In this document: piece after piece, positions 25,862-33,963 of the stretch
Position numbering within the stretch: position 1 is the stretch's first letter
How the letters are laid out: each line of letters opens with the position of its first letter
Assembly: GCF_018449545.1 (NCBI RefSeq)
Contig: NZ_JAAVUR010000004.1
Span: 186,001-250,000, forward strand
DNA from: Granulicella sp. dw_53
GTDB taxonomy: Bacteria > Acidobacteriota > Terriglobia > Terriglobales > Acidobacteriaceae
Direction of reading: 5' to 3'
Length of the DNA stretch: 64,000 nt
Program-made: the position numbers and the translations under genes
Notes under the pieces: generated by a model
What the model saw: only the letters and a program-made list of their open reading frames with translations
What the model was told of the DNA's origin: nothing
The model's database searches: none

Positions 25862-27250
25862 ATGCTATGGAAGGCTGATCCGACGTTTTATCCCTCTCCG
25901 AAGCTGGCCGCGCAGGCGCCGCAAGAAAAGCTGGCCTATGTAGCGGCCTTCAATCCAAAGGGCGACGGCAGACCGGACGCTCTTCTCGTAGTCGATGTGG
26001 ATCCGTCGTCAAGCACCTATGGTCAGATCGTTGGAAGAACGAACATGCCCAACGCAGGCGATGAGCTGCATCACTTTGGCTGGAACGCCTGCAGCTCGGC
26101 GCTCTGTCCATATGCCGCACACCCGCACCTTGAGCGGCGCTATCTGATCGTGCCTGGGTTGCGCTCCTCGCGTATTCATATCTTGGATACGAAAGAGGAT
26201 CCGCGCCAGCCGAAGATCGTAAAAGTGATTGAGCCCGAAGAGTTGGCGCGACGCACCGGCTACAGCCGTCCGCATACCATCCACTGCGGTCCCGACGGAA
26301 TCTACATGAGCGCTTTGGGTGCCCCCGATGGCGAAGGCCCCGGTGGAATCTTCGCGCTAGACCACTACACCTTTGAACCTCTCGGCCAGTGGGAGGTAGA
26401 ACGCGGCAAACAATATCTGGGCTACGACTTCGCCTGGCACCTCGGCTACGACATCGCCGTAACCAGCGAGTGGGGCACACCCAGGATGGTAGAAAGCGGA
26501 GTAATCCCCGAGGAGCTGCTCGCAGGCAAGTACGGACACAGCCTGCACTTCTTCGACCTGCGCAAGCGGCGCTGCATCCAGACGATCGATTTCGGCGCAG
26601 AGTACCAGATGGTTCTGGAGCTCCGTCCGGCGCATGATCCCACCAAGGCATACGGATTCGCGGGCGTCGTCGTCTCGCTGAAGGATCTATCCAGCTCTAT
26701 CTGGCTTTGGTTCAAGAACGGCGACGAATGGGAGGCAAAGAAAGTCATCGAAATACCAGCCGAACCCGCCGACGCGGCGTTGTTGCCTCCTATCTTAAAA
26801 GGATTCGGTGCGGTCCCTCCTCTGCTGACTGACCTGAACCTCTCCGTAGACGACCAAAGGCTCTATGCCTCCTGCTGGGGGACGGGCGAGACGCTGCAAT
26901 ATGACGTCTCCGATCCGCATAACCCAAAGCTGCTCGGCTCCATTCATCTCGGCGGAATTGTGCGGAAGACGCCGCACCCAGCTCGTCCTGGAGAAGCGCT
27001 GAACGGCGGTCCACAGATGGTGGAACTAAGCCGGGACGGCAAGCGCGTCTACTTCACCAATTCACTCTATGCAGCCTGGGATCAGCAGTTCTATCCCGAC
27101 GGCATCGACGGCTGGATGGTCAAGGTGGATGTGAGTCCTGAAGGCATGACGCTGGATCCAAAGTTCTTCCTCGAATTCGGAGATCTGCGTGGCCATCAAG
27201 TGCGTCTCGAAGGCGGCGATGCATCCTCCGATTCATACTGCTATCCATGA
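25862..27250 (+). CDS. mtoX: Methanethiol oxidase, selenium-binding protein 56 family
   Basis: The SBP56/SELENBP1 family includes bacterial and human methanethiol oxidases, copper enzymes that turn methanethiol, oxygen and water into formaldehyde, hydrogen sulfide and hydrogen peroxide. The 462 residues match along the whole length: GDELHHFGWNACSSALCP, RPHTIHCGPDG, VTSEWGTPRMVESG, YGHSLHFFDLRKR, LTDLNLSVDDQRLY and the ending RLEGGDASSDSYCYP. Conserved His residues (HH, HTIH, HSLH) are the likely metal ligands. No signal peptide is seen. AAAGGA lies six bases before the ATG. The next gene overlaps by four bases and codes for a histidine-containing membrane protein. Confidence 0.93.
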   Translation: MLWKADPTFYPSPKLAAQAPQEKLAYVAAFNPKGDGRPDALLVVDVDPSSSTYGQIVGRTNMPNAGDELHHFGWNACSSALCPYAAHPHLERRYLIVPGLRSSRIHILDTKEDPRQPKIVKVIEPEELARRTGYSRPHTIHCGPDGIYMSALGAPDGEGPGGIFALDHYTFEPLGQWEVERGKQYLGYDFAWHLGYDIAVTSEWGTPRMVESGVIPEELLAGKYGHSLHFFDLRKRRCIQTIDFGAEYQMVLELRPAHDPTKAYGFAGVVVSLKDLSSSIWLWFKNGDEWEAKKVIEIPAEPADAALLPPILKGFGAVPPLLTDLNLSVDDQRLYASCWGTGETLQYDVSDPHNPKLLGSIHLGGIVRKTPHPARPGEALNGGPQMVELSRDGKRVYFTNSLYAAWDQQFYPDGIDGWMVKVDVSPEGMTLDPKFFLEFGDLRGHQVRLEGGDASSDSYCYP

Positions 27251-27900
27251 GCGGCTCTTGGCCTTGGGGAGTACTGATCTTCCTCGGGGCGTATCACGGA
27301 CTGAATCCTGGGATGGGATGGCTGTTTGCACTCTCATTGGGTCTGCAACAGCGAAGCCGCACAGCCATCCTGCGAGCTTTGATCCCCATTGCAATCGGCC
27401 ATGCCGTCGCAGTCTCACTCACGCTTGCGGCGGTCGGCCTGGTGGGTGCGAAGCTCCCACATCAAGCGTTAAAGTTTTTAGTCGCGGGAATCTTGTTCGC
27501 GCTCGGCTTATACCGCATATCTCGCTCCCGTCATCCGCGCGGAGCCGGAATGCGCGTTGGCTTTCGCGATCTTGCAGTCTGGTCTTTTTTGATGGCGTCA
27601 GCTCACGGCGCGGGATTGATGCTGGCTCCAGTGTTGCTGGCACATCCGATGCAAGGGATGCATCACGCCATGGACAGTGCCACGGGCAGCAACCTCGCGG
27701 AGATCGCAATCTCAGTCTTAGCTCTCGCCGTATTGGTCCACACTCTCAGTCTGATCCTCGTTGCAGGCGCAACGGCAACTCTCTTCTATCAATTTTATGA
27801 GCGATGGGGACTCGGCTTGCTGCGGCACACATGGTTCAACTTTGATCTGCTTTGGGCTCTTGCATTAATGATAGCGGGGCTGGCGGCGCTAATCATTTAG
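27247..27900 (+). CDS. Six-helix membrane protein coupled to methanethiol oxidase, possible metal transporter
   Basis: A 217-residue very hydrophobic protein with about six membrane helices. Its ATG overlaps the mtoX stop (ATGA), so translation is coupled. Histidines fall at helix ends: GAYHGLNPGMGWLFA, IGHAVAVSLT, SAHGAGLML and LAHPMQGMHHAMD. The pattern of a first-helix H-x-x-N-P-G and a histidine/methionine-rich loop recalls NicO/RcnA and HupE-like metal transporters, but I cannot assign it firmly. Because MtoX-family enzymes need copper, a metal supply role is an attractive inference. Confidence 0.8.
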   Translation: MSGSWPWGVLIFLGAYHGLNPGMGWLFALSLGLQQRSRTAILRALIPIAIGHAVAVSLTLAAVGLVGAKLPHQALKFLVAGILFALGLYRISRSRHPRGAGMRVGFRDLAVWSFLMASAHGAGLMLAPVLLAHPMQGMHHAMDSATGSNLAEIAISVLALAVLVHTLSLILVAGATATLFYQFYERWGLGLLRHTWFNFDLLWALALMIAGLAALII

Positions 27901-27928
27901 ACAGCAGTTTCGATGACTCCTCGCTCAA

Positions 27929-28825
27929 CTAAGCTCTTACCGGCTGGTTAGGAATCCAGAAAGGTTCCATCGCAGGGATAAACTCAATCGAAACCTCCGG
28001 AACAATCGGCTTTAGCCAGTCACGGCACAGGATCATCCCGCCTTGCTCCGAGAGAACATGCCCAACCACCACCAGCGCCTTCTTATTTCCCGCCTTAATG
28101 CTGTCCTGGCAATACTCCACAAGCTCCCACTCGCGAGTCTCACCGCAGATCAGCACATCGACATCCGGCCGCGAGAAGATGCCGATCCCGCCCTCGCGTC
28201 CGCAATAACCCCAACTTGTCTCTACCCGCCGAACACGCAGGTCAGGATCCCCCAAAACCCGTAGCGTATGCGCCTTCAGCGTAGACTGCATCTCTTGAGT
28301 CAGCTTCGCAAGTGAAACGCCATCGAAGACAAGCTTCTTCGGATTGGCAGGATCGCTGACATTCTTCTGCCAGCCAAGCTGATTCACCATGCCCTGCGCG
28401 ATACCGTCCGGATGCCGCGCATGCCAGTGGTCATGAAAGTGAAAGATGGCGACATCGTTCTTCTTGCAGTACTCCAGCTTGTACTGCAGAACAGAGTCGT
28501 TCTTAATATCGTCGATATTGTCCTGATGAAGGTAGAACGGCGTCTCGTGACTAAGGATCATGTTCTTCCCCGCAGCCACGCAACGCTCCACGACATCGAG
28601 CGTAGCCATCATCGTCGTAGCAATGCCATGCACAGGAGTGTCAGTAGATCCGGTGAGCAGGTTATCCACCGTCTTCTCCCTCCACGGCACCCCGATATCC
28701 CGCTTGATCCGCGCAATCACGTCGCCTGCCGTCAACGACGCTGCAGCAGATTGAGCACCTGAGCTCACCGTGGATAGAAACGCGCCGCCAGCCACGATGA
28801 AGTTTCGGCGAGAAAGATCGGTCAT
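27929..28825 (-). CDS. Nif3-like dinuclear metal centre protein with a Tat signal
   Basis: A 298-residue protein of the Nif3/DUF34 superfamily. Landmarks are TVDNLLTGSTDTPVHGIATT, MILSHETPFY, FHFHDHWH with several possible metal ligands, LICGETREWE and VVGHVLSEQGGM. Nif3-like proteins bind two metal ions and have been linked to GTP cyclohydrolase-like or hydrolase functions, but no general role is known. The start SRRNFIVAGGAFLSTVS is a twin-arginine signal, so this one should be exported already folded, unlike the usual cytoplasmic Nif3. It converges with the mtoX operon, 28 bases away. The metal and substrate are unknown. Confidence 0.85.
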   Translation of the reverse strand: MTDLSRRNFIVAGGAFLSTVSSGAQSAAASLTAGDVIARIKRDIGVPWREKTVDNLLTGSTDTPVHGIATTMMATLDVVERCVAAGKNMILSHETPFYLHQDNIDDIKNDSVLQYKLEYCKKNDVAIFHFHDHWHARHPDGIAQGMVNQLGWQKNVSDPANPKKLVFDGVSLAKLTQEMQSTLKAHTLRVLGDPDLRVRRVETSWGYCGREGGIGIFSRPDVDVLICGETREWELVEYCQDSIKAGNKKALVVVGHVLSEQGGMILCRDWLKPIVPEVSIEFIPAMEPFWIPNQPVRA

Positions 28826-28924
28826 GATTGCTCTCCAAATAAATCGAGTTCATTCTGCGTTATCTCAGGAAAACAGCACCGGATAATCGTACAAGTAGCT
28901 CGATCCAATCACTAGGCCCTTGCC

Positions 28925-31039
28925 TCAATCTCCCTTACCCGCCTGCAGCTTCCACTTACTGACAACCTGCGGATCAAGCAGAGCCTTAACAAAAATCCCA
29001 CCAACCACCGAGCGCGCCTGAAAGCCCATCTGCCTTCCACTGATAGTGTCGTACCAATCAGTCGTTGGCACCCGCGAAGGCGTAGCGTCAGACCAAACTA
29101 CAAGCCGATGAACCAGGTCGTGGAATTGCTTTGGATCCTTGCTCAACGTCGCAGTCCAGACCTCCCAATCGAGCTTGGTAAAGGTCTTGCGATGATCCAA
29201 AGGAAGCCCGTAAACCTCCAGGTGCTTCTCGTAGAAGGCCCACTCGGTCTGCATCACACTTGCAGGAAACAGATTCAAATCGAGGATTCGATCCCAGACG
29301 AGGTTGTACTTCTGGCTCCATGTGCCGGGTTGATCGAAGGCAAGCTTATAGTGATCTCCATCACGCGCCATCTTCTCCCAGGTTGCTGGCAACGGACGAA
29401 CAACCTTCTCGTACCGCTCAGCAAGCTTCACATCGCCGACACCTCTGGCAATCTTCGCAAAGGCCCCCAACGCTTCGATCGCCTTGATCGACAAATTGGT
29501 GTTGTGCGCAAGATGGCCCGCAAAATCATCCGTGCTCAACTGGTTCTCAGGGTCCATGCCCTTGGTCTCCAGGTAAGCGGCCCACTGCGTAAGCTGCGGC
29601 ATGTAACGTCTCGCAAACTCCCAGTTCCCCTCGCTTCGTCCCAGCGCCGCGATCATCAGGATCAGGTTGCCACTCTCCTCAACCGGCATCTGGTCTACTT
29701 CGTTTACTTCGCCTCCACCATAGACCTGCCCATCCGCCAAAGGATAAGTTCCCAGATCATGCGGCGCAAAAGGAAAACGCCATCTCGGCAAAGCAGCATA
29801 CCGCATCAGTGGCTCAAGTTGAGCCTTGAGCAGCTGGGGATTGAAGAGCAGAAAAAACGGAGAAGAAGGATAGGTCACGTCGACCGTATCGATGCAGCCA
29901 TTGCTGTCGTTTTCCTTGGAAAACAGCATCGGTGTCCCGTCCAGATCAGCCACGAGCTTATGCGCGGCAAGAGTCTGGCGAAACAGCAGCGACGCCAGAT
30001 ACGCATAGTCGGCGCCTCCCACCTTCAGCATGTCCGCACTCAGATCGGCGTCGAACTTCTTTCCCTTCACTTCGAGCAAAGGATAATCTCTCTCCGCCGC
30101 AGCCAGCATCGCGGACTCCGTCATACCATTGCGCTGCCAATAAGGCCGCAACTGGCGCCCCAAATACTGGATGGCATATCCCTCGGTATAAGCCAGCAAC
30201 GTATGCCGCTCTACGGGCGACGAACCAACAGAACCAAGTTGCATCGCAACCGCAAGATGAGCAGCCTCACCCTTCGAACTAACAGCCGCGCGTGGCATCT
30301 CGATATCGTCCACGTCTTTTAAAGTACCTGTCTCTGCGAACTGAGCCATCGCATCGGAAGAAAGCTCATTTCGTGCGCCTGCTGCATCTGGAACAGCCAG
30401 ATGAAAATATCCCCAATCGATGCGCATCCGGTCGCCGGACTGATGCAGAGTCGCCTGATCACGCGTCCCCAGGTTCAACAATGACAACCCTTCCACATGT
30501 GATCTTCCCCATGTAACGGGCTGCGCCCCTTCATTCACGGCAATCTGAGGAGAAACATCCAGCAACAACTCCACCCGATGTTGCGCCCCATCGGTAGATT
30601 GCGTCTTCCACGAGAGATACGTCACCGGGCGTGAAAGAACATCCATATCTGCAGGAAAGAGTGGAGTAAAGAAACTTACTTCCAGCGCAATCCCCGCAGC
30701 GGTGAACCGATACCTCGAGTGCAGCGGCAGAACCTCCACAGACTCCTGTTGCATCGGCTCGATCTGCGCAATCAGCTCCCTCCGCCGAGGCTGTGAGCCC
30801 ATCCAGCGAAAGACTCTTCCATCAATCCGAATCAGCCCGGTCATCGGTTGAGAAGCCTCCGACCAGTGCTTCGTCGGCGCATCCGTCAGCCTGTCCGCCA
30901 TGGACCAAACACTGAAGTACGGATCGTTAGCAATGAGCGGCACCGCAGGAGCTCGATGAGAAGTAGCTTCCTGAGCAAAAAGTGGAGAAAGAAGACACAC
31001 CATAACCGACAAGACTAAGAAGTTTCGCATAGTGGACAT
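28925..31039 (-). CDS. GtaA-like secreted protein (DUF4964/DUF5127/DUF4965/DUF1793 architecture)
   Basis: A 704-residue protein with a signal peptide (FLVLSVMVCLLSPLFAQ). The body matches the fungal and bacterial glutaminase A family: PLIANDPYFSVWSMADRL, WSEASQPMTGLIRIDGR, FSKENDSNGCIDTVDVTYPS, HDLGTYPLADGQ, MPVEESGNLILMIAALG, STDDFAGHLAHNTNLSIKAI, and the C-terminal YDTISGRQMGFQARSVVGG. The helical C-terminal half looks like an (alpha/alpha)6 barrel. Fungal GtaA hydrolyses glutamine outside the cell, but the glycosidase-like fold leaves carbohydrate substrates possible. It is a single gene, 99 bases upstream of the Nif3-like gene on the same strand. Confidence 0.88.
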   Translation of the reverse strand: MSTMRNFLVLSVMVCLLSPLFAQEATSHRAPAVPLIANDPYFSVWSMADRLTDAPTKHWSEASQPMTGLIRIDGRVFRWMGSQPRRRELIAQIEPMQQESVEVLPLHSRYRFTAAGIALEVSFFTPLFPADMDVLSRPVTYLSWKTQSTDGAQHRVELLLDVSPQIAVNEGAQPVTWGRSHVEGLSLLNLGTRDQATLHQSGDRMRIDWGYFHLAVPDAAGARNELSSDAMAQFAETGTLKDVDDIEMPRAAVSSKGEAAHLAVAMQLGSVGSSPVERHTLLAYTEGYAIQYLGRQLRPYWQRNGMTESAMLAAAERDYPLLEVKGKKFDADLSADMLKVGGADYAYLASLLFRQTLAAHKLVADLDGTPMLFSKENDSNGCIDTVDVTYPSSPFFLLFNPQLLKAQLEPLMRYAALPRWRFPFAPHDLGTYPLADGQVYGGGEVNEVDQMPVEESGNLILMIAALGRSEGNWEFARRYMPQLTQWAAYLETKGMDPENQLSTDDFAGHLAHNTNLSIKAIEALGAFAKIARGVGDVKLAERYEKVVRPLPATWEKMARDGDHYKLAFDQPGTWSQKYNLVWDRILDLNLFPASVMQTEWAFYEKHLEVYGLPLDHRKTFTKLDWEVWTATLSKDPKQFHDLVHRLVVWSDATPSRVPTTDWYDTISGRQMGFQARSVVGGIFVKALLDPQVVSKWKLQAGKGD

Positions 31040-31206
31040 AAGGATTCGCAGACCAACATGAATAATAACGGCAGGCCGTTACACTAATCGAAATACCTCG
31101 TCGCAACATACATCAAACTGGCTGAAGTGATATTGGATTGTGGTCCGGGACCAGACAGCACTCTCATTGCAAACACCAACATTTGCATGCCCGCAAGTTA
31201 GAAGTG

Positions 31207-32166
31207 TTAGCTTCTGACTTTTGGCTTTCTCCTCTTATTGGGTAGTGTAGCTTCGTCTAGCCTTTCTGCTTCCCATTGTCTGTAGCTTTTCTTTGGGTCT
31301 GAAGCAAGATACCAGACGGCTGGACCATTGGTAGCACGTCCATTAAGAACTGCGCCGGCTGCACTGGGACTAGAGAATGCATAAGCCTCACTAAAGATGC
31401 GATTTTTTCCATTATCTACCGTGGCCCCGCTCATAACGACATCGTGAAAAAGTTGCCTGTAGGAGTGTTCTGCGTCTCCCTCCCAAGCCTTGCGGCCAAC
31501 TGAGCCTGGCTGAACGATGAATTCTCCATTTCGCAATTCAGCGACTCCGGAAATGTCATTTCTTGGGGTCTTCATCTTGAACACAGTGACGGTCTCTACT
31601 CGCTTTAAAGGTGAGGTTTGAACAGCATTCGCAGTTATCGATCGAGCTTTTGAAAGAAATCCATTCACGCGAATAGCTGGCAGTATTGCCACTAGGTATG
31701 CAAGAAACTGGAGCATCTTAGATTCATCAGCCTCGGTCAATCTCGACCGTGTCGGCGCATTGCCATTGACCAGTTTTAGCTGTCCAATACTTTTCGCCAG
31801 TTCTACCAAGCGAGATTCAAGATATTTGACATGCGCCTTATTTAGTCGTTTACCGTCCGTGATTAGAATCCCTGTATCCCACCAAAGTCGCTTTGCATCG
31901 TGATCCCGAATCCTTGCGGCTACATCTTCGCTTTCGCCTATACAGGCCATCGGGCGGGAATCCTTATCGGGGTCTTCCGATTGGCCGAGAAGTATGTATA
32001 CCCCTGTATAGGAAGCTTCCACCCTTTTCAGCGCCTCGGCCAACTGAGTGCGGGGTGTCATAAGCACATGTCCGCTCCAATTGGAGAGAGTCGCGGTTAA
32101 CATGCCATCAGGCGTTCCATCGACAAAATACAACTCAAGCGTCTGCCCTTTATTTACTTCAACCAT
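31207..32166 (-). CDS. GIY-YIG nuclease family protein with DUF4357-type C-terminus
   Basis: A 319-residue cytoplasmic protein. Residues 50-130 hold a GIY-YIG-like core: YTGVYILLGQSE takes the place of the GIY and YIG strands, followed by ACIGESEDVAARIRDH with an Arg, and a later acidic residue in YLESRLVELAKS. The C-terminal part (GEFIVQPGSVGRKAW, FSSPSAAGAVLNGRATNG) resembles DUF4357. Proteins of this kind are scattered in genomes near defence or mobile islands. The gene lies just beyond the 3' end of a tRNA-Leu gene and its DNA is richer in A and T than the neighbours, which fits acquisition by transfer. The function is unknown. Confidence 0.8.
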   Translation of the reverse strand: MVEVNKGQTLELYFVDGTPDGMLTATLSNWSGHVLMTPRTQLAEALKRVEASYTGVYILLGQSEDPDKDSRPMACIGESEDVAARIRDHDAKRLWWDTGILITDGKRLNKAHVKYLESRLVELAKSIGQLKLVNGNAPTRSRLTEADESKMLQFLAYLVAILPAIRVNGFLSKARSITANAVQTSPLKRVETVTVFKMKTPRNDISGVAELRNGEFIVQPGSVGRKAWEGDAEHSYRQLFHDVVMSGATVDNGKNRIFSEAYAFSSPSAAGAVLNGRATNGPAVWYLASDPKKSYRQWEAERLDEATLPNKRRKPKVRS

Positions 32167-32486
32167 TTAAATGCCTCTCCTGTGTCAGACACATCATAGA
32201 TCTACGTTGGTCATATGCTTTGATCGCATTGCTCTTGGGGCCATTTTTTTCAAACGGGCATCATATATGCTGGAATCAACCCACCAGATGTTGTCATCTT
32301 TGGGTCTCTCAAAGAGACCTTTTAACGACGTTGCACTAGCGCACGATGCATTGCATTTCTTCGTGATTGCCTTTCATCAGCACTGATATGCAGCGATGTC
32401 AGTCAAGACAATTGCCACTAGAAGCGCACCACAGGAAAGGCCGCCATAAGCGGCAGCCTGGATGATACCCACTTTTGAAGCTTTCT
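32167..32486. other. Non-coding stretch between GIY-YIG gene and tRNA-Leu
   Basis: No supported gene. A 71-codon open frame at 32171-32386 lacks a ribosome binding site and recognisable features. No copy of the tRNA 3' end that could serve as an attachment site was found here. Confidence 0.5.
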
Positions 32487-32575
32487 TGGTGCCCGGAGGG
32501 GGACTTGAACCCCCACGACCGGTTAAGGTCTGCGGATTTTAAGTCCGCTGTGTCTGCCGATTTCACCATCCGGGC
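32487..32575 (-). tRNA. tRNA-Leu (anticodon TAA)
   Basis: Read on the minus strand, the gene starts GCCCGGATGGTGAAATCGGC and ends with GGGGGTTCAAGTCCCCC, CCGGGC and an encoded ACCA. The acceptor stem GCCCGG/CCGGGC, the anticodon stem GCGGA/TCCGC around CTTAAAA, a long variable arm and the T stem are complete. The loop gives anticodon TAA. The length of 86 bases without CCA fits a class II tRNA. Confidence 0.97.
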
Positions 32576-32702
32576 GGTCCTGCATCGGCTTACGCCAATC
32601 CCATCTTATTGTATTGGCTCGCCCACGGGAAAAGGCGCACGGAACCAATACCCCATCCCCACCGTATAGGACAGCAGACACCGAAGCCCCAGTCAGCCGC
32701 CT

Positions 32703-33959
32703 ATGCCCCTCAGTGAGATCTTAAAACAAACGCTTACCGCTCTCTGGGAGACCAAACTCCGCAGCTTCCTCACCATGTTCGGAATCGTATGGGGCATCAC
32801 CTCCGTCATCCTGCTCGTAGGGCTCGGAATCGGCTTCAACCTCGATCAAAAGGAACATCTGCGCACCATCGGCACCGACATCGCCATCCTCTTCGGCGGC
32901 AAGACCGGCGCTCAAGCCGGCGGATACGCCGCTGGCCGCGACATCCGCCTCACCGTCGGCGACGCCCTCGCCATCCAGGAAAAAGCCTCCCTCGTAAAAA
33001 CCGTAAGCCCCGAGCTACGCCGCACCGTCTCCGAGGTCAGCCAATGGAACGCCGCCAGTCGGCCCGTCCGCGGCGTATGGCCGGAGTACCAGCGCTTCCG
33101 CTCCCTCACCGTCGAGCAGGGCCGCCTCATGAGCCCCCAGGACGAAGCCAACGGCCAACGCGTCATCCTCCTCGGCGCAGACGCCAACCGCCAACTCTTT
33201 CCCGGCAAACCAGTCATCGGCCAGTCCCTCATGGTCTCCGGCTACAACTACACCGTCATCGGCGTCCTCAAAAAGAAGAAGCAGAACGGCAGCTACGGCA
33301 GCGGTCCCGACAACACACAGCTCTTCGTGCCCTTCTCCTCAATGTCCCGCGACTTCCCTCTCCCCGAGAAACCCGGAATCGTCCAGGGCATGGTCAGCAA
33401 CATCGTCGTCGAACCCGTATCTCCGGACCTGCACGAACAGGCCCTCGCCCAGGTCTACCGCATCCTCGCCGAGCGCCATCACTACAACGCCGACGACAAG
33501 GAAGCCCTCTGGGTCTGGGACACCCTTCAAGGATCGAAGTTCACCGAAAGAATCTTCGGCGTCATGACCCTCTTCTTCGGCGCCGTAGCACTCCTCACGC
33601 TAGCCCTGGGCGGCATCGGCGTCATGAACATCATGCTCGTCGCCGTCACCGAGCGCACCCGCGAGATCGGCGTCCGCAAAGCCCTCGGCGCGACCGCCCG
33701 CGACATCCGCCGCCAGTTCTTAGTCGAGTCCGCCATCATCACCATCGTCAGCGGCCTGGCCGGACTCACCGTAGGAGTCGGCATCTGCCTCGCCATGCGC
33801 TTCATCCCGCTGCCCGACTTCATCCCCCACCCCGTCATCTCTCCCGCGGCGATCATCGCGTCCCTCAGCACCCTCACCGTCATCACGCTCTTCGCCGGAA
33901 CCTACCCCGCCCTGCGCGCCGCGAACCTCAGCCCCATGGAATGCCTGCGAACGGAGTGA
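32703..33959 (+). CDS. MacB-type ABC transporter permease
   Basis: A 418-residue inner membrane protein: N-terminal helix (FLTMFGIVWGITSVILLVGL), a periplasmic MacB-core domain (about residues 45-280), then three helices with the signature VTERTREIGVRKALGA and GGIGVMNIMLVAVTER. This layout is that of MacB-like permeases that work with an ATPase and a membrane fusion protein in efflux. It starts a tandem with a second, same-length permease; only four bases separate them. No ATPase is adjacent, so the partner must be coded elsewhere, as for many acidobacterial orphan permeases. The substrate is unknown. Confidence 0.9.
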   Translation: MPLSEILKQTLTALWETKLRSFLTMFGIVWGITSVILLVGLGIGFNLDQKEHLRTIGTDIAILFGGKTGAQAGGYAAGRDIRLTVGDALAIQEKASLVKTVSPELRRTVSEVSQWNAASRPVRGVWPEYQRFRSLTVEQGRLMSPQDEANGQRVILLGADANRQLFPGKPVIGQSLMVSGYNYTVIGVLKKKKQNGSYGSGPDNTQLFVPFSSMSRDFPLPEKPGIVQGMVSNIVVEPVSPDLHEQALAQVYRILAERHHYNADDKEALWVWDTLQGSKFTERIFGVMTLFFGAVALLTLALGGIGVMNIMLVAVTERTREIGVRKALGATARDIRRQFLVESAIITIVSGLAGLTVGVGICLAMRFIPLPDFIPHPVISPAAIIASLSTLTVITLFAGTYPALRAANLSPMECLRTE

Positions 33960-33963
33960 CCCT

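Noticed and set aside
29108..30322. A rightward 404-codon frame over the GtaA-like gene
   Set aside because: It is antisense to conserved GtaA motifs, with no ribosome binding site or domain.
32171..32386. A 71-codon frame between the GIY-YIG gene and tRNA-Leu
   Set aside because: No ribosome binding site and no recognisable features.
32487..32575. An attachment-site duplication of the tRNA-Leu 3' end
   Set aside because: No second copy of the T-arm/acceptor sequence was seen in the window, and no integrase gene is present.
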